NCBI GenBank assembly: GCA_964605705.1
Contig: CAZSDW010000023.1
Span: 1 to 56,433 of the forward strand
Source: CAZSDW01 sp964605705
GTDB taxonomy: Bacteria > Fidelibacterota > UBA2242
Direction of reading: 5' to 3'
DNA length: 56,433 bases
In this document: in pieces, positions 7,820 through 17,654 of the stretch
How the letters are laid out: the number at the start of each line of letters is the position of its first letter
Numbering within the stretch: the stretch's first letter is position 1
Position numbers and translations under genes: made by a program
Notes under the pieces: generated by a model
Databases searched by the model: none
The model's input: the letters and a program-made list of their open reading frames with translations, nothing else
What the model was told of the DNA's origin: nothing

Positions 7820-10240
7820 ATGAGTTACCCGTTTAAAGAGATTGAAAATAAATGGCAAAAACGCTGGGAAACCAACAAAACTTTCAAAGCTAAGGATCAT
7901 TCGGACAAACCCAAATATTACATCCTGGATATGTTTCCATATCCATCCGGGGCAGGATTGCACGTCGGACATCCGGAGGGATATATCGCCACCGACATTG
8001 TTGCCCGATTTAAAAGAAAAAAGGGATTTAATGTCCTGCATCCTATGGGTTGGGATGCGTTTGGACTGCCGGCTGAAAATTATGCCTTACAGACAGGGAC
8101 TCATCCTAAAATCACAACTGAAAATAATATCAACACTTTTCGACGCCAAATTAAATCATTTGGTTTTTCCTATGATTGGGATCGTGAGGTTAATACAACT
8201 GATCCGAAATATTATAAATGGACGCAGTGGATTTTTCTGCAATTGTACAAAAAGGGACTGGTCTATCAGGCAGAAATACCAGTGAACTGGTGCCCTGAGA
8301 TGAAGACTGTTTTGGCAAACGAAGAGGTCATTGACGGTAAATCCGAACGAGGTGGATATCCAGTTATAAGAATGCCAATGCGTCAGTGGATTTTGAAAAT
8401 TACTGCATATGCTGAGCGTTTACTCAAGGATCTTGATCTCGTAGATTTTCCGGACAGCATCAAAGAAATGCAGCGCAATTGGATCGGGCGCTCAGAAGGC
8501 GCTGAAGTGACTTTTCAAATCTTCAACACCGAGAAATCGCTGAAAGTCTTCACAACACGCCCTGATACGCTTTTTGGCGCGACTTATATGGTGGTTGCAC
8601 CGGAACATCCTATTCTTGAGGAAATAGTCCCCACTGACTTTAAAAATATCATTAATGAATATAAAGAAAAAGCCGCCCGCAAAAGTGATCTCGACCGAAC
8701 CGAACTTGCCAAAGAAAAAACCGGTGTTTTTACAGGACTGTACGCAATTAATCCGGTCAATGGTCAGCAGATTCCAATCTGGACATCTGACTATGTTTTA
8801 ATAACTTACGGAACCGGTGCAATTATGGCTGTACCGGGTCATGATCAACGTGACTGGGAATTTGCCAAAACTTTTGGATTGGACATTGTCGAGGTTATAA
8901 CTGGTGGTGATATTAGCAAAGAAGCCTGGACTGGTGACGGAATTCTGGTCAATTCAGGCATTATCAACGAATTAAATGTTGAAGCGGCAAAAAAGAAAAT
9001 CACTAAATGGCTGGAAGAACGAAAAATTGGCAAAGCAACCATTCAGTACAAACTGCGTGATTGGGTATTTTCACGTCAAAGGTATTGGGGTGAACCGTTC
9101 CCATTAAAATTTAATAAAAATGGTGAGGTAATTTTATTAGGCGAAGATGAATTACCATTGGTTCTGCCGGAAGTTGAAAAATATGAACCAAGCGGTACTG
9201 GTGAATCGCCACTAGCAAACGTTGCCGATTGGATTATTTTCAGAGATTCAAAAACAGGGGAGAAGTACTCATATGAGACCAATACCATGCCGCAATGGGC
9301 AGGCTCATGCTGGTACTATCTGAGATATTTAGATCCAAATAACGACACGGAACCATGGGATAAAGATAAGGAAAAATACTGGATGCCCGTTGATCTCTAT
9401 ATTGGCGGCGCTGAACATGCCGTGCTGCATCTGCTTTATGCAAGATTTTGGCACAAAGTACTCTACGATTTAGGGTATGTCAGTACTCCTGAACCATTTT
9501 TAAAACTTGTCAACCAGGGTATGATCCTCGGTGAAGACGGCGAAAAAATGAGCAAATCCCGTGGTAATGTGATCAATCCCGATGATGTCATCAGCAATTT
9601 TGGTGCAGATACTTTCAGAATGTACGAAATGTTTATGGGACCATTAACTCGAACTAAACCATGGAGTACTTCAAGTATTGACGGGATTTATCGTTTTTTG
9701 AACAAAGTATGGAACCTGTTTATTGATGAAAATGATGAAATAAAACCTGAGATACAGGATGTTGAATTGGATCGTTCGACATTGATATTACTAAATAAAA
9801 CTATTTATAAAGCGACCATCGACACAGAAAATCTGCGATTTAATACAGCAATATCACAATTCATGATTTTTATCAACGAAATCAGCAAATTTCAAATTAT
9901 CCCCAGACAGGCATTGGAAATATTTTTACAATTACTAAATCCATATGCGCCCCATATTACTGAAGAATTGTGGAGCAGATTAGGTCATACTGAAGAGCTT
10001 GTATATTTGAAATGGCCAGAATGGGATGTACAGTACTTGATAGAAGATAATGTAAAAATGGCTGTTCAGATAAATGGTAAAGTTAGAGGAACGATTGAAA
10101 TTGCCCGGGATTCGGATGATGATGCTTGTATCGCTGCCGCTAGAGAAATTGAGAATGTTCAACGTTTTCTGGAAGGTAAGACTATCGTTCAGCAGATTGT
10201 CATTAAAAATCGTATTGTCAGCTTCGTAATAAAATCCTAG
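7820..10240 (+). CDS. leuS: Leucyl-tRNA synthetase
   Basis: LeuRS charges tRNA-Leu. The 806-residue protein shows PYPSGAGLHVGHPEGY with the HIGH-type HVGH at 48-51, an editing (CP1) domain with TTRPDTLFGATYMVVAPEHP and the GTGAIMAVPGHDQRDWEFA block that contains the editing Asp, and KMSKS at 576-580. The anticodon-binding and C-terminal domains follow (VQINGKVRGTIEI). Length is normal for a bacterial LeuRS. The start follows AAAAAGGATAATAAGAGA. It is the last gene of the plus-strand run from rmuC. Confidence 0.98.
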   Translation: MSYPFKEIENKWQKRWETNKTFKAKDHSDKPKYYILDMFPYPSGAGLHVGHPEGYIATDIVARFKRKKGFNVLHPMGWDAFGLPAENYALQTGTHPKITTENNINTFRRQIKSFGFSYDWDREVNTTDPKYYKWTQWIFLQLYKKGLVYQAEIPVNWCPEMKTVLANEEVIDGKSERGGYPVIRMPMRQWILKITAYAERLLKDLDLVDFPDSIKEMQRNWIGRSEGAEVTFQIFNTEKSLKVFTTRPDTLFGATYMVVAPEHPILEEIVPTDFKNIINEYKEKAARKSDLDRTELAKEKTGVFTGLYAINPVNGQQIPIWTSDYVLITYGTGAIMAVPGHDQRDWEFAKTFGLDIVEVITGGDISKEAWTGDGILVNSGIINELNVEAAKKKITKWLEERKIGKATIQYKLRDWVFSRQRYWGEPFPLKFNKNGEVILLGEDELPLVLPEVEKYEPSGTGESPLANVADWIIFRDSKTGEKYSYETNTMPQWAGSCWYYLRYLDPNNDTEPWDKDKEKYWMPVDLYIGGAEHAVLHLLYARFWHKVLYDLGYVSTPEPFLKLVNQGMILGEDGEKMSKSRGNVINPDDVISNFGADTFRMYEMFMGPLTRTKPWSTSSIDGIYRFLNKVWNLFIDENDEIKPEIQDVELDRSTLILLNKTIYKATIDTENLRFNTAISQFMIFINEISKFQIIPRQALEIFLQLLNPYAPHITEELWSRLGHTEELVYLKWPEWDVQYLIEDNVKMAVQINGKVRGTIEIARDSDDDACIAAAREIENVQRFLEGKTIVQQIVIKNRIVSFVIKS

Positions 10241-10346
10241 ATATAAATCAGACAGGAAAGGATAAGCGCTATAGAAATAATTATTTGCGTATGTTTACAT
10301 AATATATCTTATATGTAATTGCAAATCAGTTATTTTTACCATTATG

Positions 10347-10377
10347 AAAGCCGTGTTTTTGAATTATCATGGGCTTT
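10347..10377. terminator. Weak hairpin between convergent genes
   Basis: AAAGCCGTG (10347-10355) can pair with CATGGGCTTT (10368-10377), with one bulged G and one G-U pair, leaving a 12-base loop. It lies between the ends of leuS and the M20 gene, so it could serve either strand. No good T run follows on the plus strand. Confidence 0.35.
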
Positions 10378-10416
10378 TACTGCTTTATATATGATCAATT
10401 GAATGAGTAAATAAAG

Positions 10417-11565
10417 TTATTTTCTCTTTTTAAGATAAAATATGATGAATTCTATCAGGAACTCTATAGCCGGTTTGAGTAATTTATCATCTAATTCAAA
10501 GTCCGGACTATGAGGAACACCCTTTCCTTTTGAACCAATGTGGATATATAACCCGGGAATCATTTTCTGGTAGAAAGAAAAATCATCAGCGCCCATCGAT
10601 GGTTCTGCTGCTTTTATTCGATTTTTATAGCCTGACTGGTTACTGAATGCAATAATATCCCTGTACATTTCATCATTATTAATTATAGTAGGTGTGCTGC
10701 TTGGAAACTGTACATCAATATTTAAAGAATATTTACCAGCAAATTGCTTGCTATAAGTTTTAATAGCTGTCATTATTTGAACGAGCTCGTCGTTATCGAA
10801 ATTTCTAAGTGTGCCAACCAAACTAATTTCCGATGGGATTATGTTGTGATAATTTCCACCATGAATTTGTCCAAAAGCCAGTACATATTTACTTTGAAAT
10901 AATTTGCTTAAATATTTCTGTAACTGCCTGATATATATGGCAATAACTGAAATAAGATCAACAGTGTCATCAGGTCTTGAGGTATGTCCACCCGGTCCAT
11001 GCAGGATTATTTCAATTTTAGTTGAAGATGCACAAACTGCGCCTTTTCTGATGGATACTTGCCCATTTTGAATTCTATTATCAACATGGACTCCCAGAAT
11101 ACCAGTCATTTCATCAAATATCGGTTCATTAATCACTTTTAACGCGCCGGTTGGTGTTGTTTCTTCCGCCGGTTGAAAAATTACCCGCAGTTTTCCGCTT
11201 AACTTTTCAGGATAATCGGAAAAATATTTAAGTAAACCAAGTCCGATTGATGTATGAAAATCGTGTCCGCAGGCATGCATTACACCTGTATTTTCAGATT
11301 TTATAGCATGCTTTGGATTTTCCATAATGGGTAAAGCATCTATATCTGCACGAAATCCCAAAATCGGTGAATCGCCTGTTCCGATATCCGCATAACCACC
11401 TGATTTTATTGTATTAAATCGATGGAATTTTATTCCCCAGGATAACAAGGTCTTTTTAATAAATTTTGTTGTTCCTTTTTCTTCATAGGACAATTCCGGA
11501 TGCTGATGCAGCCAACGCCTCAGCACGATGATGGAATTGATGAACAGTTCAGATAACTCTAACAT
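10417..11565 (-). CDS. M20 family amidohydrolase (hippurate hydrolase / N-acyl-amino-acid deacylase type)
   Basis: This is a 382-residue metal-dependent amidohydrolase of the M20D/IAA-amino-acid hydrolase group. It contains FRADIDALPI (about 71-80), MHACGHDFHT with the metal ligands Cys99 and His101, QPAEETTPTGA with the catalytic/ligand Glu134-Glu135, the dimerisation-domain GPGGHTSRPDD, and a late SMGADDFSFYQ block with the last ligands. No signal peptide is present, so it is cytoplasmic. It starts nine bases after purL stops and is probably the last gene of that operon. The substrate cannot be told from sequence; N-acetyl or other N-acyl amino acids are typical. Confidence 0.9.
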   Translation of the reverse strand: MLELSELFINSIIVLRRWLHQHPELSYEEKGTTKFIKKTLLSWGIKFHRFNTIKSGGYADIGTGDSPILGFRADIDALPIMENPKHAIKSENTGVMHACGHDFHTSIGLGLLKYFSDYPEKLSGKLRVIFQPAEETTPTGALKVINEPIFDEMTGILGVHVDNRIQNGQVSIRKGAVCASSTKIEIILHGPGGHTSRPDDTVDLISVIAIYIRQLQKYLSKLFQSKYVLAFGQIHGGNYHNIIPSEISLVGTLRNFDNDELVQIMTAIKTYSKQFAGKYSLNIDVQFPSSTPTIINNDEMYRDIIAFSNQSGYKNRIKAAEPSMGADDFSFYQKMIPGLYIHIGSKGKGVPHSPDFELDDKLLKPAIEFLIEFIIFYLKKRK

Positions 11566-11574
11566 TGTCTTTAT

Positions 11575-13815
11575 TTATATATTTATTTTCATATATCCCG
11601 GAATAGACTCTTTATATGCTGATTTTAGATCATTCAGATCAATATCAATCGATTCGTTCAATTTCAGCCGACCATTATCTTTTACTCTGCCAATTGTAAA
11701 GCAAGGAACAATATTTTTTGCAGCAATTCGTTCAATATCAAGTAGTCGAGTTTCGGAGATAGATAAAATTATCACCGATTGGGTTTCTCCGAAAAATATT
11801 TCATCGTCTCGTAATTTGCGTGAAATATAAACAGATGCACCTATTGGTTTTATTGGATTGTTAATACAGGATTCGGCAACAGCGACTGCCAGTCCGCCAT
11901 CGGATATATCAGTGGCAGAATTAACAATCCCATTTCGAATGGCTTCCAGGCAGGCATTGTGAACCCGTTTCTCAAAACTCAGATCAATTGTTGGAGTGTC
12001 CCCGGCAACGGTATCATGAATAACTTTTAAATATTCACTTCCCCCCAACTCCCCTTTCAATGTTCCCATCATGATGATAAAATCGCCATCATTTTTAAAG
12101 TAGGATGTTGTCACATTGTTGATATTTTCAATTAATCCAATCATTCCGACCACAGGTGTAGGATAAATGGCTGTATCAGGCGACTCATTATAAAAGCTGA
12201 CATTTCCACCCGTAACGGGTGTATTAAATGTCCGACAGGCATCGCCCATTCCCAGGACTGCCTGTTTAAATTGATAATAGGCTTCCGGATCGTAGGGATT
12301 TCCAAAGTTCAGGCAATTGGTAATGGCAATCGGTTTAGCACCAGTACAGACAACATTTCGGGCGGATTCAGCGACTGCAATCGCACCACCACGGTAGGGA
12401 TTCAAATATGTATAGCGTCCATTTCCATCGGTTTTTGTGGCAATCGCCTTGTTTGTCCGCTTAATCCGAAGTACTGCCGCCGATCCACCGGGACCGATCA
12501 TGGTGTTTGTCCTGACACTATGATCGTACTGATGAAAAATCCATGATTTATCAGCGATCGATGGTGAAGCCATCAGTTTCAGAAGTGCAATGTTATAATC
12601 ATCCGGTTCTGGAATATCCTTTAAATCAACTGAATGCAGTTTCTCAAGATATTCGGGTTTTCTAACTTCCCGTTCATAAACCGGTGCGCCACCACCCAAT
12701 GCCAAATGCCAAGCCGGGATAGATCCGCACTTTTTCCCATCCATAAACATTTCAAGTTCCGCAGTATCGGTAACGGTACCGACCTCGACACAGTTCAGAT
12801 CCCATTTATCAAATATTTTTTTAACCTCTTTTTCGAAACCGCGACGGATGATGACCAGCATACGTTCCTGGGATTCAGAAAGCATAATCTCATAGGGAAT
12901 CATGCCCTGTTCCCGAACGGGTACTTTACTCAAGTCCAAAATCATTCCGCTTTTTCCTTTTGCGGTCATTTCCGATGTGGAACAGGCTATTCCTGCTGCT
13001 CCCATATCCTGGACACCAATCAGGTAATCTTTACGGGCAAGTTCAAGTGTCGCTTCAAGTAAAAGCTTCTCAGTAAAGGGATCTCCAACCTGCACCGAAG
13101 ACCGCCTTTGCTCGGATTCTTCACTTAATTCCACAGAGGCAAATGTGGCGCCATGAATACCATCCCGACCGGTGGAAGAACCAACAATCATCACAGTGTT
13201 GCCTCTGCCCTTTGAAACAGCACTGACGACGCGATCGTGTTTCACAATACCAATGGTCATTGCATTTACCAGCGGATTTCCTGTATAACAGTCATCAAAA
13301 TAGACTTCTCCGGCAACTGTCGGTACTCCCATACAATTGCCATAATGAGCAATTCCTTTCACCACTTCATCAAATAAGTAGCGGTTTCTGGGAATCGTCA
13401 GTGGACCAAATCTTAATGAATTTAATGATGCAATTGGACGCGCACCCATTGTGAAAATATCCCGCAGAATTCCGCCTACGCCAGTTGCTGCTCCCTGAAA
13501 TGGTTCAATTGCCGAAGGATGGTTGTGGCTTTCGATTTTAAAAGCGACTGCCAGTCCATCACCAATATCGACCAATCCGGCATTCTCTTCACCCGCACCA
13601 ACCAGAAGACGCTTTCCGGAACGCGGCAACGTTTTCAGCATTGCGATGGAATTTTTATAGCTGCAATGCTCACTCCACATTACCGAGAAAACACCCAATT
13701 CGGTATAATTCGGAGTTCGTCCGAGAATTTCTTTGATTTTCCCGTATTCCTCTTTATTCAAGCCATGTTCAATTGCCAGTTCCAGATTCACTTCCGGTTC
13801 CTGAATAGTACTCAT
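11575..13815 (-). CDS. purL: Phosphoribosylformylglycinamidine synthase subunit PurL
   Basis: PurL is the ATP-dependent subunit that converts FGAR to FGAM in purine synthesis, working with PurQ and PurS. At 746 residues it is the short form that lacks a fused glutaminase domain. Recognisable segments are MWSEHCSYKNS (about 44-54), IESHNHPSAIEPFQGAATGVGGILRD, VQDMGAAGIACSTSEM, and CLNFGNPYDPE in the second half. ATG at 13815 follows GGAG with a short spacer. purQ and purS are not in the window, so PurL here is away from its partners, flanked by uvrC upstream and the M20 gene downstream. Confidence 0.97.
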   Translation of the reverse strand: MSTIQEPEVNLELAIEHGLNKEEYGKIKEILGRTPNYTELGVFSVMWSEHCSYKNSIAMLKTLPRSGKRLLVGAGEENAGLVDIGDGLAVAFKIESHNHPSAIEPFQGAATGVGGILRDIFTMGARPIASLNSLRFGPLTIPRNRYLFDEVVKGIAHYGNCMGVPTVAGEVYFDDCYTGNPLVNAMTIGIVKHDRVVSAVSKGRGNTVMIVGSSTGRDGIHGATFASVELSEESEQRRSSVQVGDPFTEKLLLEATLELARKDYLIGVQDMGAAGIACSTSEMTAKGKSGMILDLSKVPVREQGMIPYEIMLSESQERMLVIIRRGFEKEVKKIFDKWDLNCVEVGTVTDTAELEMFMDGKKCGSIPAWHLALGGGAPVYEREVRKPEYLEKLHSVDLKDIPEPDDYNIALLKLMASPSIADKSWIFHQYDHSVRTNTMIGPGGSAAVLRIKRTNKAIATKTDGNGRYTYLNPYRGGAIAVAESARNVVCTGAKPIAITNCLNFGNPYDPEAYYQFKQAVLGMGDACRTFNTPVTGGNVSFYNESPDTAIYPTPVVGMIGLIENINNVTTSYFKNDGDFIIMMGTLKGELGGSEYLKVIHDTVAGDTPTIDLSFEKRVHNACLEAIRNGIVNSATDISDGGLAVAVAESCINNPIKPIGASVYISRKLRDDEIFFGETQSVIILSISETRLLDIERIAAKNIVPCFTIGRVKDNGRLKLNESIDIDLNDLKSAYKESIPGYMKINI

Positions 13816-13916
13816 TCAAACTCCATATATTTCGGATTTAGTTTGCGATTCAATTAGCGCCAGATAATTTCTTAATCTTTTCATAAAATTACAGCAATTA
13901 ATTATAAATATTCCGC

Positions 13917-15752
13917 TCAACCGTGATGCAGAAAATCCCAGATATTTTTTGCCAGTGTCTGCCCGATTCCCTCTACTTTACAGAGCTCATCGATCGATGC
14001 TGAACGCATATTTTTGATTGTACTGAAATAAGACCAGAGTGCCTGTTTCTTTTTATTTCCCAGACCGGGAATATGATCCAGCACGGAATCAAGTTCACCT
14101 TTGCCACGAATATTCCGATGATAAGTTATTGCAAAGCGATGGGCTTCGTCTCGAATCCGCTGTAACAGTGTCAAAGAAACGCTGTTTCGGGGCAATAAAA
14201 CCGGTTCCGGCTGACTTGGGATAAAGATTTCTTCCAGTTTTTTCGCAATTCCGAATATCGGGATTTCTTCAATGCTTAATTTATGCAGGACAGCGACAGC
14301 GCTTGCTAATTGTCCTTTACCACCATCAATCAGAATTATATCGGGCAGCTTATGTTTTTCTTCTAGCTGTCGGGAATATCGTCGCTGAACGACTTCTTCC
14401 AGCATGGCAAAATCGTTAATCCCCTTGACAGTTTTAATCCGAAAACGCCGATATTCACTCTTTTGCGGACGGGCATTGATAAATGTCACCAGCGAGCCGA
14501 CCGCATATTTCCCCTGGATATTTGATATATCAAATGCCTCGATTCGTTTGGGCAGACTTTCGAGATTCAAGTCGATTTGCAATTGCTTCAACGATTTAGG
14601 GACATAATCGACGGTTTTGCTCTTTTTAAGAATATATTCCTGAACCTGCACTTTGGCATTTTTTTCCGCCAGTCGCATCAACCTGAGTTTTTCCTCTTTT
14701 GCCGGTCGTGTAATGTGGACTTTTTTCTGCCGCATTTCCGAAAGCCATTTTTCTAATGTTGGCTGTTCTGACGGATAAATATTAACATCGATCTCTTCCG
14801 GGATCAGTTGTGAATGATCATAGTACTGTTGAATAAGTGTGCGCATGACGTCACTTTCGTCAGCATTTTCCGCCCCTTCAATAAATACCGTATCTTTTCC
14901 GAGCATTTTCCCCTGACGGACACGGATGACAATCACAACGGCAATATCTTCTTCGACATAAAGATTGATAAAATCACGGTTTTTGAAATCGGGAAGTTCC
15001 ACAGACTGCTTTTGAAAATAATGCGTCAGCAATTTTATATTATCCCGGTATCTGGCAGCAATTTCAAATTGAAATTTGCCGGAAGCTCTTTGCATTTTTT
15101 CAGTTAAAAATTCAATAATATCGACGGAATTTCCCCGGAGAAAGGATTCAACTTTTGAGACCATTGTATTGTAGTCCGACTCTGAGATCAATTTCTGGCA
15201 GGGAGCTTCGCAATTATGAATATGGTATTGAAGACATAGCTTGACTCTTCCGGAATTTACCGTATCAGGATCAAGCCGGTAATTGCAGTTCCGGACAGTA
15301 AAGACTTTTTTGATAATCCGAACGATGTCGCGAATTGCCCGTGAGTCAGTATAGGGACCGAAATATTTTGAACCATCGGCAACCAACTTTCTCGTTAGAA
15401 ATATTCTGGGAAAATGCTCTTTTGTAATCCGAACATAGGGAAAGGTCTTATCGTCACGCAGGAATATATTATAGCGTGGCTTGTGTTCCTTAATGAGTGT
15501 ATTTTCAAGGATCAGCGCTTCGACTTCTGAGTGCGTAATGATAAACTCGATGTCCCGGATATGTCTAACGAGACTCTGAGTTTTTGCTTCTTTTGTATTT
15601 ATCGAAACAAAATAACTCTTGACCCGGTTTCGCAGGTTTTTCGCTTTGCCTATATAAATAATTTTCGATTGATCATTTTTAAACAGGTAACATCCGGGAT
15701 CAACCGGTGCGTTTTTAACTTTTTGGAGAACGTTCTGGGAAAATTTCGACAT
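13917..15752 (-). CDS. uvrC: Excinuclease ABC subunit C
   Basis: UvrC makes both incisions in nucleotide excision repair. The 611-residue protein has an N-terminal GIY-YIG nuclease domain (PGCYLFKN ... IIYIGKAKNLRNRV, about 18-46), a Cys-containing linker (CNYRLDP ... CLQYHIHNCEAPC), a UVR-type helix pair near 200-235, the RNase H-like C-terminal nuclease region (IEAFDISNIQG, ILIDGGKGQL, IRDEAHRFAI), and tandem helix-hairpin-helix motifs at the end (HIPGLGNKKKQAL, VEGIGQTLAKNI). Its ATG overlaps the dacB stop as TGATG, which implies translational coupling. Confidence 0.97.
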   Translation of the reverse strand: MSKFSQNVLQKVKNAPVDPGCYLFKNDQSKIIYIGKAKNLRNRVKSYFVSINTKEAKTQSLVRHIRDIEFIITHSEVEALILENTLIKEHKPRYNIFLRDDKTFPYVRITKEHFPRIFLTRKLVADGSKYFGPYTDSRAIRDIVRIIKKVFTVRNCNYRLDPDTVNSGRVKLCLQYHIHNCEAPCQKLISESDYNTMVSKVESFLRGNSVDIIEFLTEKMQRASGKFQFEIAARYRDNIKLLTHYFQKQSVELPDFKNRDFINLYVEEDIAVVIVIRVRQGKMLGKDTVFIEGAENADESDVMRTLIQQYYDHSQLIPEEIDVNIYPSEQPTLEKWLSEMRQKKVHITRPAKEEKLRLMRLAEKNAKVQVQEYILKKSKTVDYVPKSLKQLQIDLNLESLPKRIEAFDISNIQGKYAVGSLVTFINARPQKSEYRRFRIKTVKGINDFAMLEEVVQRRYSRQLEEKHKLPDIILIDGGKGQLASAVAVLHKLSIEEIPIFGIAKKLEEIFIPSQPEPVLLPRNSVSLTLLQRIRDEAHRFAITYHRNIRGKGELDSVLDHIPGLGNKKKQALWSYFSTIKNMRSASIDELCKVEGIGQTLAKNIWDFLHHG

Positions 15753-17287
15753 CAGTAATCCAGTGTGTACAACAACGTGATAATCTGCTCCTGCATTGCA
15801 TCCACTGTCGATTTTGGAACAGAATAGTGATTAACCAGGATCGAAAACAGGTATTCTTGCCCATTTTTAGCCTTAACAAAGCCCGAAATGGTTCTGACAT
15901 AACCCAGACTGCCGGTTTTTGCATAAACGTGTCCAGCGGCTTCAGAACCTATAAAGCGATCGAATAATGTTCCATCCTTGCCAGCAATTGCTAAAGATTC
16001 CCGAAATATTTCCCAATTCGGATCGTTTCTGATGTTTCTTAAAATACTGATTACTTGAGACGCGGATACTAAATTGTGACGCGAAAGACCCGAGCCATCG
16101 ACAATCCGAATTTCATCCGAGCAGACATTGATCATATCAAGCCAATGTTTTTCAGCCTTGATACCGGCTTCTGCACTGCCAGTCTGATACTGTTCGACAC
16201 CCAGCGTTTTCTGGAGCTGCTCCGCATAGAAATTCTGACTGTCTTTATTTATTATCCTGATAATTTCAGAGAGAGGCACTGAACAATGTTGTGCGATTAA
16301 TTGATAATTATCGTAGTCAGGATTGATTAATGGAATATCATCTATGTCGCTGATATTACTGACAGTTATACCGTTTTCTTCTAAGATGTATTTAAATGCG
16401 GAAAGTGTAAAATAGGTTGGATTGGAAACTGTCACCAACTCTGAAACAGTATCTGCATCGGTCCGAATCGTTCCAAAAACAGTAACATCATCCGTACCGG
16501 GAATACGATTGACATCAATTTTTGTCTTGTTACGATTGGATACTGTCGTGATTTCATTTTTCAAATTCAGGTATTCCATTTCCGGAAATGTCGTTACCCG
16601 GGCTTTTTCCCCGACTGTATCACCGGGAATAATAAATAAATCGATGCAATTGTCATTAAACGAAAGACCACTGGTTTCAGCAGCATAATAATAAGACAAA
16701 TCGTCCCATGACCAGCCATATCCCAGGTCGATATCATCAAAAATATTATCATCACCGATGATTGTACCATTAATCCCGGTTATTCCCAACGAAAGCAATG
16801 TATCTGCCCATTCCGTAAAAACTGCCAGTGCGCACCCGCCGTTATATCGACCGGATATACTCGGATCACCGGAACCTTTGATAATTAAATTACCATCCAA
16901 GATTCCATCATCAATTGTGCCGTCCATATAAAGACCGGTTTCGTATTTGTAATTCGGTCCAAGATAGCTTAAGGCTGATACCGTTGTTATCAGTTTCATA
17001 TTGCTGGCAGGAATCAGAAGTGTGTGCGGATTCATGGAAAAGATCAGTTCTCCCGATTTATAATTCTCGATCTGAATACCTATGATAGCAGTCTTAAAAT
17101 CATCGGCATTCACGATACTATCGACCTGCGTCTGAAATATAGCTAAACAACGATTGATACTATCAGGAACTGTAATCGAGAAAATCTTGTCTTTTTGAAT
17201 TATGTTATGTGTCGTTATCGAGCTACAATTCAGCAGCATGGTCAGTGAATAAGTAGTGATTAATAAGTACTTTAATTGATTAAGCAA
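15752..17287 (-). CDS. dacB: D-alanyl-D-alanine carboxypeptidase/endopeptidase (PBP4, family S13)
   Basis: This 511-residue penicillin-binding protein trims or cleaves peptidoglycan peptides in the periplasm. The three active-site motifs are present: SxxK (S95-N-M-K98), SxN (S350-Q-N352) and KTG (457-459). A long insertion between the first two is normal for PBP4. The N-terminus looks like a lipoprotein signal (LLITTYSLTMLLNC, Cys21). No ATG is available upstream; the TTG at 17287 is the best start, and the next ATG (17239) would cut off the signal. The TTG lies just past the end of a broken nickel SOD gene, so the 5' end may have been reshaped by that deletion. The stop overlaps uvrC (TGATG). 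Confidence 0.92.
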   Translation of the reverse strand: MLNQLKYLLITTYSLTMLLNCSSITTHNIIQKDKIFSITVPDSINRCLAIFQTQVDSIVNADDFKTAIIGIQIENYKSGELIFSMNPHTLLIPASNMKLITTVSALSYLGPNYKYETGLYMDGTIDDGILDGNLIIKGSGDPSISGRYNGGCALAVFTEWADTLLSLGITGINGTIIGDDNIFDDIDLGYGWSWDDLSYYYAAETSGLSFNDNCIDLFIIPGDTVGEKARVTTFPEMEYLNLKNEITTVSNRNKTKIDVNRIPGTDDVTVFGTIRTDADTVSELVTVSNPTYFTLSAFKYILEENGITVSNISDIDDIPLINPDYDNYQLIAQHCSVPLSEIIRIINKDSQNFYAEQLQKTLGVEQYQTGSAEAGIKAEKHWLDMINVCSDEIRIVDGSGLSRHNLVSASQVISILRNIRNDPNWEIFRESLAIAGKDGTLFDRFIGSEAAGHVYAKTGSLGYVRTISGFVKAKNGQEYLFSILVNHYSVPKSTVDAMQEQIITLLYTLDY

Positions 17288-17507
17288 AATATATCCCGTC
17301 TGATTTAGTGTAATTGTAATAAATCTCTTTTTCTGCCGATAGTTTTGTAATCATTGCCATGGATTTTTCGGTAGTGGCGATATGCTCACTGATCATGTCA
17401 AAGCGCATCTCGTCTCCTTAGATCCCGCAGGGAATTTCGCAATAAGCCCAACTGAGTGAACTAAAGACAATAAGTGCCAAAAATAAACTGATAAAAAATT
17501 GTTTCAT
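17280..17507 (-). pseudogene. sodN: Nickel superoxide dismutase remnant
   Basis: A perfect AGGAGG (17513-17518) and five-base spacer precede ATG 17507. The frame gives a signal peptide (MKQFFISLFLALIVFSSLSW) and then AYCEIPCGI, TAA, GDEMRFDMISEHIATTEKSM, AMITKLSAEKEI and a short unrelated tail to a stop at 17280. NiSOD matures to begin with the nickel hook HCxxPCGxY. Here the two hook cysteines remain, but His1 is Tyr (TAT for CAT), the Tyr9 codon is TAA with the frame intact on both sides, and everything after about residue 65 (the four-helix half, expected NYNQLVRW and onward) is missing. All three lesions would abolish activity. It directly abuts dacB. Confidence 0.88.
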
Positions 17508-17654
17508 TACGACCTCCTATCATCAAATACTTCGACAATATAAAGCATATGACTGCTAAATAGTAGCAATTTATAGACGATGTTGAATAGTTTTATTTCT
17601 TTTTATTGGTTTATATTTTTACCAAATTACTGATATCAAAAAAGAAGTTTCGCT
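17508..17654. promoter_or_regulatory. Divergent spacer between sodN remnant and nagA
   Basis: This 147-bp AT-rich spacer separates the two divergent 5' ends. It holds the AGGAGG of the sodN remnant at 17513-17518 and a weak AAAGAAG just upstream of nagA. I see no clear palindrome or riboswitch. Confidence 0.4.

Noticed and set aside
17418..17420. Programmed read-through or recoding of the TAA in sodN
   Set aside because: The nickel ligand His is also lost and the second half of the protein is missing, so read-through would not give an enzyme.
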